From: a virus
Reading direction: 5' to 3' (one strand)
DNA length: 45,399 nt
IMG/VR virus record: IMGVR_UViG_3300033148_003863
Span: 1 to 45,399 of that record
Notes under the pieces: generated by a model
Databases searched by the model: none
The model's input: the letters and a program-made list of their open reading frames with translations, nothing else
What the model was told of the DNA's origin: nothing
In this document: positions 23,829 to 30,999 of the stretch, in pieces
Position numbering within the stretch: position 1 is the stretch's first letter
How the letters are laid out: each line of letters begins with the position of its first letter
Made by a program: the position numbers and the translations under genes

Positions 23829-24469
23829 TAACTACTCCCCATCCGGCGTAGACGGCCAGCTTCTTCTCTTGCCGTAGTCTCATCGTCCATCCGTTTCCGT
23901 GCTCTTGCAACATCAACAGCATGCTTTGGTTTATTCATCTGTAAGTCGGTAGCAAGGGCTAAAATTGTTTCGGCCATAATAAGATCTGGTGCATATTGCC
24001 CCCAAAGGGTTTCACTACTGTCATTAGCAAAAGCACTAACAGAAGCAAGATAAGGGAACACAAGGGTATACACTGCATCCGGGATAGGCCGGAAGTACAT
24101 GGTTGTTCCCCGTATCGCATACCCTACTGGGAGATCATTACTTTCACTATCAAAGCGACGAATCAGTTCATCATATCCCGCACGAGCCACTTTCTGCCTT
24201 TCACCGTCCGAATCTGTAATCCAAATTGTACCTTCATCACTATCCGCTGAGGCCGCTCTAAGATAATCTGTAGGAAGCGCGATAGTTTCCGTACCGGCTA
24301 CAGTAACAAGCGGTGTACCCGGATCGGCCTTAAACAAAAACCAAGGTAACGCCGGAGCTAGTTCCAACAATTCCTGTTGAAAATTTATTTCCGTCAGTAT
24401 ATTTGTATCCTGATCCGTTCGGTTACCAAGACGTCTTTTAATCGTTGAAATTATGTCTTCACTGTTCAT
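23828..24469 (-). CDS. Head-tail adaptor (tail tubular A-like) protein (213 aa)
   Basis: The N-terminus 'IISTIKRRLGNRTD' and 'INFQQELLELAPALPWFLF', with 'TIALPTDYLRA', and the helical end 'LATDLQMNKPKHAVDVARARKRMDDE', match the pattern of the phage gp11-like adaptor family that links the portal to the tail. The size is right for this family. The copy A repeat element lies just upstream of the start. Confidence 0.65.
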   Translation of the reverse strand: MNSEDIISTIKRRLGNRTDQDTNILTEINFQQELLELAPALPWFLFKADPGTPLVTVAGTETIALPTDYLRAASADSDEGTIWITDSDGERQKVARAGYDELIRRFDSESNDLPVGYAIRGTTMYFRPIPDAVYTLVFPYLASVSAFANDSSETLWGQYAPDLIMAETILALATDLQMNKPKHAVDVARARKRMDDETTAREEAGRLRRMGSS

Positions 24470-24477
24470 GTATTTCT

Positions 24478-24506
24478 CCGGTCGTTCTATTGTTAATAGT
24501 CTGCCC
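24478..24506. repeat. 29-bp quasi-palindromic element, copy A
   Basis: Intergenic between the DUF1353 gene and the adaptor gene, in the leftward unit. Core CTATT-GTT-AATAG is a perfect five-base inverted repeat with a three-base loop, flanked by CCGG and GCCC. It matches copy B at 23 of 29 positions. Confidence 0.65.
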
Positions 24507-24512
24507 GATTAA

Positions 24513-24926
24513 TTAACTATTAAACCAGTCGATACCATTTTCTGGCTCTATCACTTCTAATTCATTCCCATCCATATCCCACTTAGGCCCGAATATAGCA
24601 ACTGCTAGATACATTTTCTCAGCCAGTATAGGAGCAGTTCCATCTTCAAGCATTGCTTCATAAAACATCTGATGTACCATTTCATGTGGTTCACTTTTTA
24701 GCATACAATAAACATCATGTAAAACACTCGCACGTCTGAAAAAACCTATAAAAGGAGAACCAATAATCGACCAGAAGACAGAAGGAATGTTAGCACCATT
24801 AATCTGATTACCGATACCGGCTGTCCAATCTTTACCGTTTTTATCAGTAAAAGTTACGGACTCAGTTAATCGCATTAACCTTTCTTCCCCCTCTGGCCAT
24901 TCTACTTTTACAGTATTATCAAACAT
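24513..24926 (-). CDS. DUF1353-family protein (137 aa)
   Basis: GANIPSVFWSIIGSPFIGFFRRASVLHDVYC (about 44-74) followed by a VHQMFYEAML helix is the signature of DUF1353, a family of phage proteins with an 'H-D' motif usually near lysis genes. The function of the family is not established. The ATG shares one base with the stop of the upstream membrane protein (TAATG), so translation is coupled. Confidence 0.75.
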   Translation of the reverse strand: MFDNTVKVEWPEGEERLMRLTESVTFTDKNGKDWTAGIGNQINGANIPSVFWSIIGSPFIGFFRRASVLHDVYCMLKSEPHEMVHQMFYEAMLEDGTAPILAEKMYLAVAIFGPKWDMDGNELEVIEPENGIDWFNS

Positions 24927-25084
24927 TATGCGCCAGTAGATACTCCATGGCGAACTGTACCGATGCCAAGCAGTACTACTACTTGATTAATAGCTTGTGC
25001 TACATCAATCTGCCCTTGAAAATAAGAACCAGCCACTATAGCTAGTCCCGCTAGTATTACTGTATACGTTTTTTTACCGTTCAT
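24926..25084 (-). CDS. Small phage membrane protein of the lysis region (52 aa)
   Basis: A short frame of 53 codons. The N-terminus is MNGKKTYTVI followed by a hydrophobic segment (LAGLAIVAGSYF), then a second weaker hydrophobic helix (VVVLLGIGTVRHGV). Proteins of this pattern occur widely beside DUF1353 and lysis genes in phages. It could be a holin accessory. Its TAA overlaps the next start by one base. Confidence 0.65.
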   Translation of the reverse strand: MNGKKTYTVILAGLAIVAGSYFQGQIDVAQAINQVVVLLGIGTVRHGVSTGA

Positions 25085-25087
25085 ATC

Positions 25088-25321
25088 TTAGTCCTCTTTA
25101 GTTGGTGAAAATCCACCGTTACAAAAGTTTTCATAATCATGTTTTCGTTCTTCACTATTTCCATATCGCTTTTTCTTTTTTTTTTTTGTAATCTTTTCAC
25201 AGAGTATAGTTTCATTTAAGATGATAAGATCATCCATAGCATTTTCTGCTCTGGCATTAACAATACCGAGACCTTCGCACCCTTGAAGCAATAGTACAAA
25301 AATTAATAGCCATTTTATCAT
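25088..25321 (-). CDS. Putative lipoprotein, candidate outer-membrane spanin (77 aa)
   Basis: A hydrophobic N-terminus and the lipobox LLQGC (cysteine at residue 15) mark a secreted lipoprotein; its size and place in the lysis cassette suit an o-spanin (Rz1-like), although the usual proline-rich region is absent. I choose the ATG at 25321 because GGAGG lies eight bases upstream; an ATG at 25327 is only two bases away from it. The middle encodes a run of six lysines through twelve consecutive A residues, a place where polymerase slippage could change the frame. Confidence 0.55.
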   Translation of the reverse strand: MIKWLLIFVLLLQGCEGLGIVNARAENAMDDLIILNETILCEKITKKKKKKRYGNSEERKHDYENFCNGGFSPTKED

Positions 25322-25367
25322 CTGCATATCCTCCAATATAATATTATTAACAGCATCAACAATCCTA

Positions 25368-25778
25368 TTATTCCAGTTGCGTAGGTGGGCGTGGAGCTAG
25401 GTACGGTGCAATTCCCCCCACTACAATAAAATTTGTTTCATTAGAATACCCCGACTCTGGTATCGGTAGTGAATTTACTATAGTAGTAATCCTACAATGC
25501 CATTGCCCATCTGCAAAAGTACCGGCGTAGGGAAAGCTAGAAGCATCTCCAGGCATATCAAAAGTTAAAGTGGTATTCGCCGCATTAACTCCAGGCGTAT
25601 TACTGCAATAAGCAACATTCCTATCTATAAGTGGTAAAGGGTTGCCATGAGTATCCGTTGTGGGCGGCACCCAGCTCAAACCATCACGATCGACTCTCAG
25701 AGAATCGTAATCCTCTGGGGCGGCATAAACATTAATAAATACTACAGATAATAGCAAAAACATAAATAAATTCTTCAT
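25368..25778 (-). CDS. Secreted protein of the lysis region (136 aa)
   Basis: Has a signal peptide (MKNLFMFLLLSVVFINVYA, cleavage likely before APED). The mature part is about 115 residues and beta-rich, with two cysteine positions (AYCSNT and WHCRIT, about residues 59 and 94) that could form a disulfide and with an FnIII-like spacing. It is not a known lysis protein. ATG 25778 shares a base with the stop of the upstream coiled-coil gene (TGATG), and GGAG lies about ten bases upstream. Confidence 0.65.
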   Translation of the reverse strand: MKNLFMFLLLSVVFINVYAAPEDYDSLRVDRDGLSWVPPTTDTHGNPLPLIDRNVAYCSNTPGVNAANTTLTFDMPGDASSFPYAGTFADGQWHCRITTIVNSLPIPESGYSNETNFIVVGGIAPYLAPRPPTQLE

Positions 25779-26053
25779 CACTTTTCTCCTATCTTTTTCA
25801 ATAATTCCTCACGTTCACGAAGTCTGCGTTTCAGTTTACCTCGTTCACGATCAGTTAATTTAACTATCGGTACAGATTCAAGATCATCAAGATCATCATT
25901 TATAACTTGTAATCGTTGTTGAATAACATAACTATTCATAGATGCATCAGTAACATATCTCTGATCTGCTGCCCACACACTAACACTAACAACGATAGCT
26001 AATGCAACATAAATAGTTCTTCCTTGTTCAATGGTTTCAATTACTTTATTCAT
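25778..26053 (-). CDS. Membrane-anchored coiled-coil protein, candidate inner spanin (91 aa)
   Basis: One N-terminal membrane segment (TIYVALAIVVSVSVWAA, about 13-29) is followed by a charged helical region to the C-terminus (LQVINDDLDDLE, then RERGKLKRRLREREELLKK). This is the layout of an i-spanin (Rz). It follows the endolysin directly; the two share a base (TGATG). The secreted protein at 25368 separates it from the candidate lipoprotein partner. Alternative: a membrane scaffold unrelated to lysis. Confidence 0.5.
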   Translation of the reverse strand: MNKVIETIEQGRTIYVALAIVVSVSVWAADQRYVTDASMNSYVIQQRLQVINDDLDDLESVPIVKLTDRERGKLKRRLREREELLKKIGEK

Positions 26054-26433
26054 CACATTAATTCCCAATGTGCCCCATCAAAAAAGGATTTAAATCTTCC
26101 TCCCCACCGAACTTTAATCCCCATTACTGCTGCTATCCCTTCTACAAAATTAGCAAATTCAATTAACCCTTGTGTATCGTCCCACCGAATGTGAGGTTCA
26201 TCAGGATGATAAGGCATCACATCTGTTGCATTACTTGGTAAATCATTATGTTCACTATCAGGCCATTTAGCTTTACTATATCCATTTTCGAAAGCACGAT
26301 TCTGATCCTCTTCTCCTCGATGCCCCCAGATTACTGTACAATCTCTATGTTTAATCACTTCATTAAACAGTTGCTGTAACCGTTCATCACAGGTAGATAA
26401 TTTCAATTGACTTCTTTTTGAATACTTAAACAT
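26053..26433 (-). CDS. Endolysin, M15/VanY-like peptidase (126 aa)
   Basis: Peptidoglycan L-alanyl-D-glutamate or D-Ala-D-Ala type peptidase. WGHRGEEDQNRAF (about 36-48), SEHN (60-63, zinc ligand H62), NATDVMPY (68-75, zinc ligand D71) and GAHWEL (120-125, zinc ligand H122) match the M15 pattern. The short size, without a binding domain or signal peptide, fits an endolysin released by a holin. It overlaps both neighbours by one base. Confidence 0.85.
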   Translation of the reverse strand: MFKYSKRSQLKLSTCDERLQQLFNEVIKHRDCTVIWGHRGEEDQNRAFENGYSKAKWPDSEHNDLPSNATDVMPYHPDEPHIRWDDTQGLIEFANFVEGIAAVMGIKVRWGGRFKSFFDGAHWELM

Positions 26434-26834
26434 TATAGTGCTTCATGTATTTTAGTTTTAAATACCCACTGTATTAATGCAACCCCAATAAGAGTAATAA
26501 TACTAACAAGTGCACCAACTTTAACCGCCATAACTCGCATATCTCCTTTAAGATTTATAACCTGATCTGATGTTGCAAGTGTTTCTACTTTCGCTTTTAG
26601 TTTAACAAACTCTGGCTGTTTCACAAAATCCCTATCAATTTCAGCCCTGATCTCATTCCTACACCTATCTAAATGCCCATGAAAAGCATTAATAATACCT
26701 TCCAGTTTAGAATAACTACCAGCTACAGTTTTCATCATTTCTAAATGCTCTTCATGATGCTGTTTCGCTAAACCTTCTAAAACCTTTATCCGATGATCAG
26801 CAACTGCGCATTTTGCTGGAACTTCTTGTGTCAT
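26433..26834 (-). CDS. Coiled-coil protein with C-terminal membrane helix, candidate holin (133 aa)
   Basis: The first 90 residues are helical and charged; a hydrophobic segment of about 20 residues (VKVGALVSIITLIGVALIQWV, about 105-125) precedes a short basic tail. This fits an XhlA-like or class III holin topology and it is immediately upstream of the endolysin. Only one membrane segment is seen and the family is not firmly recognised. The ribosome site (AAGGT) is weak. Confidence 0.5.
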   Translation of the reverse strand: MTQEVPAKCAVADHRIKVLEGLAKQHHEEHLEMMKTVAGSYSKLEGIINAFHGHLDRCRNEIRAEIDRDFVKQPEFVKLKAKVETLATSDQVINLKGDMRVMAVKVGALVSIITLIGVALIQWVFKTKIHEAL

Positions 26835-26858
26835 GGTTAATATACCTTAGTCGTTTAT

Positions 26859-28379
26859 TTATACTGATTTTGTAGTTACATTGCCCGGTAGGTTTCCACT
26901 CTGCCCATCTTCCCACTGACCTTGCCACAGGACTTCATGGTTAGTTCGCACTAATTTCTGAATCACTCGTTTAGTTGATCTTGTTCCATCTACTTCAATC
27001 AAACCTAAAGTATTAATACGGGTATTACTAGCATAGTCCTGAGATACATAATCCATAGTCGTATCACTAAAGCTAGCGCCGGGAACCAATGAAATATCTA
27101 CGGAATGATTTTGATTACCGAAACTTGTCCCCGCTGTTATGGATACATAAGATTCAGTAACATCAAAATTACCTGCCGCTGCCTTTTCATGCCGTAACGC
27201 TTGTCCGTTATGATGGTCACAAGTCCACACGCTCCATGTCCATGCGCCCGCTGCATCGTTATAGCGTTCTTGCATACCGTCCTGACCACTAATATCAGCA
27301 TCATCAGTAACAAGTCGCTGGTACTCCACTGGTCGTTCATTGTATAAAGGCTCATTTGCACCAGACGCCCCATCTTCATCACCATCTAAATAACGAATAC
27401 AACTACCAAGTACCATGACTTTATGAAACTCACTTCCAGCATTAAGATACGTTAACCCCTCATCTATCTGAGTATCACCATAAGAAACAAGACCTGCCGA
27501 ACCGTCTGCTACTGTTGTTCTATCGCCGACGAAAATTCTAATATCACCTAATGAAATACCCCAGTGCATAGCTTCTGTATGATCTGTAAAGTCTGATTCA
27601 CCACTTAATCTTGGTGGCATTACCGAACCATAAAGAGCGTCCCATACTGCAATACCCGGTGCCCACTGAGCTGTGCTTTGAGCTACATTTGTCCATCCGA
27701 TATTATCAGTGAATGGATGATCACCCATCATAAACAAGTGAGGGATATTTCTAAGACACCACTTCCTATCGGGGTCATGCCCATCTCTTATCGCATCATC
27801 AGATGGATCACCCAATAACCCAAGTTGAGCGACATAAGCCAGCGCATAATCGTATTCTTTTAAGGTGGTATTTGCCGCACCTGTAGATTGATGCCCGGAA
27901 AAAGAAGAATCATCTACTTGTGTTAAATCAGCATATACAGGATCATCAGTTTTCAACATAAACGGAACTGTCACACCGCTATCATAAAGTGAACGTATAT
28001 AACTATATCCAGCACTACCTATCGCTGTAGCCTCCCCACCATCATCACAAGCTGTAACGGGAAGTGTATAATTCTGTCCCGCTTGTGGAAATGCAGGAAT
28101 TGTTCCTGATATTGAATTAGAACCCTGCGTCGCGGTATGTCCAGTTATCCCCGATGCCGTTACACTAAACCATGTTGCAAAACATGCTTGTGCTGGGCCA
28201 GAATCATCACCACCATTACCCGGCGCATCTGGATGATCTGTACCAACTGCCACCGGTGTCTGAGTTACTCCGTTAACGGTCATATCGCCACCCGTTAAAG
28301 ATACAGCCAATACTTTACAGGTTGCCGCGTCTCTAGCACCGAGTACTGCTGCAAGTTGTTCTTGCCCCCAAGTTTCCAT
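26859..28379 (-). CDS. Appendage protein with PhoD-like metallophosphoesterase signature (506 aa)
   Basis: Resembles PhoD-type phosphodiesterases: VTACDDGG (about 108-115), KTDDPVYADL (about 143-152), 'FMMGDHPFTDN' (about 216-226), 'ISLGDIRIFVGDRT' (about 275-288), then VMVLGS and WTCDHHNG (about 385-392). These align with the metal-binding blocks of PhoD proteins, in which 'D-x-x-Y', 'D-H-x-x-x-D-N' and a late histidine occur. The N-terminal 70 and C-terminal 100 residues are beta-rich. Its place among receptor-side virion genes suggests that it acts on phosphorylated surface polymers or lipids. I choose the second ATG because GGAG is eight bases upstream of it. Confidence 0.65.
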   Translation of the reverse strand: METWGQEQLAAVLGARDAATCKVLAVSLTGGDMTVNGVTQTPVAVGTDHPDAPGNGGDDSGPAQACFATWFSVTASGITGHTATQGSNSISGTIPAFPQAGQNYTLPVTACDDGGEATAIGSAGYSYIRSLYDSGVTVPFMLKTDDPVYADLTQVDDSSFSGHQSTGAANTTLKEYDYALAYVAQLGLLGDPSDDAIRDGHDPDRKWCLRNIPHLFMMGDHPFTDNIGWTNVAQSTAQWAPGIAVWDALYGSVMPPRLSGESDFTDHTEAMHWGISLGDIRIFVGDRTTVADGSAGLVSYGDTQIDEGLTYLNAGSEFHKVMVLGSCIRYLDGDEDGASGANEPLYNERPVEYQRLVTDDADISGQDGMQERYNDAAGAWTWSVWTCDHHNGQALRHEKAAAGNFDVTESYVSITAGTSFGNQNHSVDISLVPGASFSDTTMDYVSQDYASNTRINTLGLIEVDGTRSTKRVIQKLVRTNHEVLWQGQWEDGQSGNLPGNVTTKSV

Positions 28380-29173
28380 TACCATTTCTCCGCGATTGGT
28401 GGTGGTTTATTTCCGAGATATAATCCGCGCATAACTGGCTCTGCATATTGCCAAGGACTATTCAAGGTTGTTAAATCGGCTGCAAATACTTCCTTAATTC
28501 CGCCTACCCAAGGATTTTCAGGATTGGGTGTGAGTGTGGTGCTGAAATTCCTGCACAGAAGCATAAGAATTTCTGGTGTTAAGGTAATATCATTAACAAA
28601 GGAAATAAAATCATCATAATCTGTAGCATTATAAGATTGAATACCATTTAACCATGAGATGGCAGACCCATTCTTACCATCAAACATGTGGCAGATATGC
28701 GATTCGCCTGATGTTGGTACGGCAGTAGACTGGAGTATTTTCTCAGGAGTCTCTGCCTCAGGCCCATTCACAAGCATCTGTAAATCATCGCCCGTACCAC
28801 CGAGTAAAATTTGATAGCCTGTACTGGAAGAATGGCGTGATCCTAATTGAAAAATCACTCCATCATCTGCCGCCCCATTTACTTTATAAGACAGAAACAA
28901 TATTCTACCACCAACACTTTCAGTCGCCCCAGTTAGAAAGTTAAAAAGGTCTGTCACATCAGTATTAGTGGTGTAAATGTAATTATGAGGGGCTCCCGCA
29001 CTACCTGTAAAAAATCCCGGCGTGTCCGTCCAAGCAGTACCACTCGTATTTACCGCTGTCCAGCTTGCTCCTGTATTACCATAATCTACAGGCGCAAGCC
29101 CTTCTGCATCATTTAGCGGTAGCCAGATGTAGGGAACATTAATGTCAGGTAATGCTAGTTTATTGGCGCTCAT
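28379..29173 (-). CDS. LamG/concanavalin-like lectin-fold structural protein (264 aa)
   Basis: Beta-rich sequence with the LamG-like strand pattern: 'IWLPLNDAEG' at the start, 'GGRILFLSYKVNG', 'GVIFQLGSRHSS', 'TGYQILLGG', 'HICHMFDGKNGSAISWLNGIQ' and 'LCRNFSTTL'. Such domains bind carbohydrate, so it is probably a receptor-binding or virion decoration protein. It overlaps the start of the phosphoesterase gene by one base (TAATG). Confidence 0.65.
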   Translation of the reverse strand: MSANKLALPDINVPYIWLPLNDAEGLAPVDYGNTGASWTAVNTSGTAWTDTPGFFTGSAGAPHNYIYTTNTDVTDLFNFLTGATESVGGRILFLSYKVNGAADDGVIFQLGSRHSSSTGYQILLGGTGDDLQMLVNGPEAETPEKILQSTAVPTSGESHICHMFDGKNGSAISWLNGIQSYNATDYDDFISFVNDITLTPEILMLLCRNFSTTLTPNPENPWVGGIKEVFAADLTTLNSPWQYAEPVMRGLYLGNKPPPIAEKW

Positions 29174-29733
29174 GGTCTAAATTCCAATTGACAGTACCCA
29201 TCTGATACTGCTGCGGTAGCGCCTGCTGTTATAGGAGAGATATATACATCTGCTATAGGAGTATCAAATTTAAACTCCACTACTCCGTTTAAAGGTACGA
29301 AATAAGTATCATAACTTATATCACCATCTACAGACGCGGCTAGTGCTTCACCCACACCGTCTGCATCTACTCCTGTTTTACATGCGTTATTGATTAAAGT
29401 AGCAGCAGCAGTTGGATTAGAAACATTTATTACAAATAACCAGCCCATCATCCCATCAACCACCGGCATTCCGGAGGAAATTGCTCTAATACGTTTTGGT
29501 AAGTTAGTGAAAGAATTCCATTCAACTAATTCATCTCCATCTATAGCAGTAGGTGTAGTTTCTCCCAATAATATTGCAGAAGTCGTAGCCCCTATTTCAG
29601 CAAATATTCTTCGGATTTCTGTAGTTACAGGGTCTTGAAGTTCTGGATTATATATGTACGCTGCACCATTTATACCTTTCAACCATTCAGCAACTCCCGT
29701 TACCGCGTTCGTTAACCTTATTCTAAGACTCAT
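29170..29733 (-). CDS. Structural protein of unknown type (187 aa)
   Basis: No family recognised. Predicted beta-rich with alanine- and threonine-rich loops (TSAILLGETTPTAIDGDELVEW) and ending in a strand (YCQLEFRP). It overlaps the LamG-like gene by four bases (ATGA). Context suggests a capsid decoration or tail-spike base protein. Confidence 0.55.
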   Translation of the reverse strand: MSLRIRLTNAVTGVAEWLKGINGAAYIYNPELQDPVTTEIRRIFAEIGATTSAILLGETTPTAIDGDELVEWNSFTNLPKRIRAISSGMPVVDGMMGWLFVINVSNPTAAATLINNACKTGVDADGVGEALAASVDGDISYDTYFVPLNGVVEFKFDTPIADVYISPITAGATAAVSDGYCQLEFRP

Positions 29734-29735
29734 AA

Positions 29736-30437
29736 TTAATTCTCCTGTATTTGCTTATACTCATTTTGAGTAACAATTTCAGTTTCTTCCACATCAGCGA
29801 AAGTATATGTTTTCGTACCAATGTGACCTATTTCATTCGACAGATTATGATCGACCCAAAGGTCAACCCCCACCTCTTCCATCTTCATCGAAAAGTAAAC
29901 GTCTTCACCACAATATCCTCCGGTATCGGGTATCCAATCCATCAGAAATAGTGGCGGACGCAGTTTTTTAATACAATCAGTGTTAATGAGACAGACACCG
30001 AAGCCAGCATGCTGTATCTTTTCAATCCCCGTCTTTCCTTTTGAATTAACCTTATCTCCGTTTGCGTAACTACCGACAGGAAAACAATTCGCAGATCGTG
30101 TAGTATAGGCGGCGCAGATGAAATCTTTTTCCCGCGCCAGTAACTGATGCAGTGTAGTCATAGGAAAGTTCATATCAGAATCAAGAAACAGAACATGAGT
30201 CGCCCCTTTCTGTAACGAAGTCATTACCAGTTTCTCTCGACTTGCACAGAGCATACTACTTTCCACGGTCAACAGTGTAAGTGTATGCCCCGCATACCCC
30301 GGAAAAGGGAAACGACTAGCATAACTAAACATTAAAGCGAGACTTTTTCCGAACCCCGATTTCCAGGTATCCCCGCTCGGTACGCACACAAAGACTCTTG
30401 CTCTCGGTAGATTTACAACCTTTTCTTTCTTACTCAT
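29736..30437 (-). CDS. GT-A-type glycosyltransferase (233 aa)
   Basis: A nucleotide-sugar transferase fold: RVFVCVPSGD at the start, the metal-binding DxD as HVLFLDSDMNFP (about 81-92), AAYTTR, GFGVCLINTDCI (about 145-156), and GGYCGEDVYFSMKMEEVG (about 173-190) with the catalytic E-D. Could decorate a virion protein or DNA base, or modify host surface sugars. It lies in the head gene cluster, so glycosylation of the capsid or a fibre is a reasonable guess. It overlaps the upstream gene by four bases. Confidence 0.75.
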   Translation of the reverse strand: MSKKEKVVNLPRARVFVCVPSGDTWKSGFGKSLALMFSYASRFPFPGYAGHTLTLLTVESSMLCASREKLVMTSLQKGATHVLFLDSDMNFPMTTLHQLLAREKDFICAAYTTRSANCFPVGSYANGDKVNSKGKTGIEKIQHAGFGVCLINTDCIKKLRPPLFLMDWIPDTGGYCGEDVYFSMKMEEVGVDLWVDHNLSNEIGHIGTKTYTFADVEETEIVTQNEYKQIQEN

Positions 30438-30655
30438 CCTTTCAACCCCCTCATATCAATACCATGTTTCTGAATACGGAGTATGAAATCCCGTACAAGT
30501 TTTTGAGGTATCGCTATCCCATACGGACGATAGGAAGTATACTTCCCATTATCCATTTCCATTGTCGTTTGCTGAATCAGTCCGCCGTCAATATCCTCAC
30601 AATAAGTGCCCCGTTTAAAGTATTCATTTTCCCGTACTACTACATAAACCGGCAT
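30434..30655 (-). CDS. Small hypothetical protein (73 aa)
   Basis: No family recognised. Begins MPVYVVVRENEYFKRGTYCED and ends LRIQKHGIDMRGLKG; mixed alpha and beta. One-base overlap with the upstream gene and four-base overlap with the glycosyltransferase gene place it firmly in the head operon. Confidence 0.55.
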   Translation of the reverse strand: MPVYVVVRENEYFKRGTYCEDIDGGLIQQTTMEMDNGKYTSYRPYGIAIPQKLVRDFILRIQKHGIDMRGLKG

Positions 30656-30951
30656 TAATCATCCTCCGCCAGTTTCGTAAATTCATTAGTTTCTTCGGTT
30701 TCTACTGACGTAATTTCAAGATTAACTTCAGCTCTATTCTTACCTTTCTCTACATCTCGACTTTCAAGTCCTTTCACTTTTCCGATCAGTACAATCTCTA
30801 CTGTTTCCCCAACCGTCATAGCTTCAATCATTTCTTTAGTTATAGGGATACGAACTGATCGATCATACTCATCAGGATATACCATTGCGGGGACATCAAT
30901 ACCTTTCGGTTCCTTCTTTTTTGGTAGTGCTGGTAAATTATATTTTGCCAT
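30655..30951 (-). CDS. Small head-region protein (98 aa)
   Basis: No family firmly recognised. The basic proline-rich N-terminus (ALPKKKEPKG) is followed by a beta-strand domain (SVRIPITKEMIEAM, GETVEIVLIGKVKGLES, RAEVNLEITSVETEE). It sits directly downstream of the major capsid gene, a place often used for capsid cement or auxiliary proteins. Confidence 0.55.
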   Translation of the reverse strand: MAKYNLPALPKKKEPKGIDVPAMVYPDEYDRSVRIPITKEMIEAMTVGETVEIVLIGKVKGLESRDVEKGKNRAEVNLEITSVETEETNEFTKLAEDD

Positions 30952-30966
30952 AATTGATCAGACTTT

Positions 30967-30984
30967 GGGGAGCTTTCACTCCCC
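30967..30984 (-). other. Strong hairpin directly after the capsid gene
   Basis: GGGGAG and CTCCCC pair over a six-base loop (loop 30973-30978) in the 48-base spacer between the capsid gene and the next gene. No U-run follows in the leftward direction, so it is more likely an RNA stabiliser or partial terminator that raises capsid mRNA over downstream messages than a full terminator. Confidence 0.55.
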
Positions 30985-30999
30985 GCTGTCCTATCCTCC

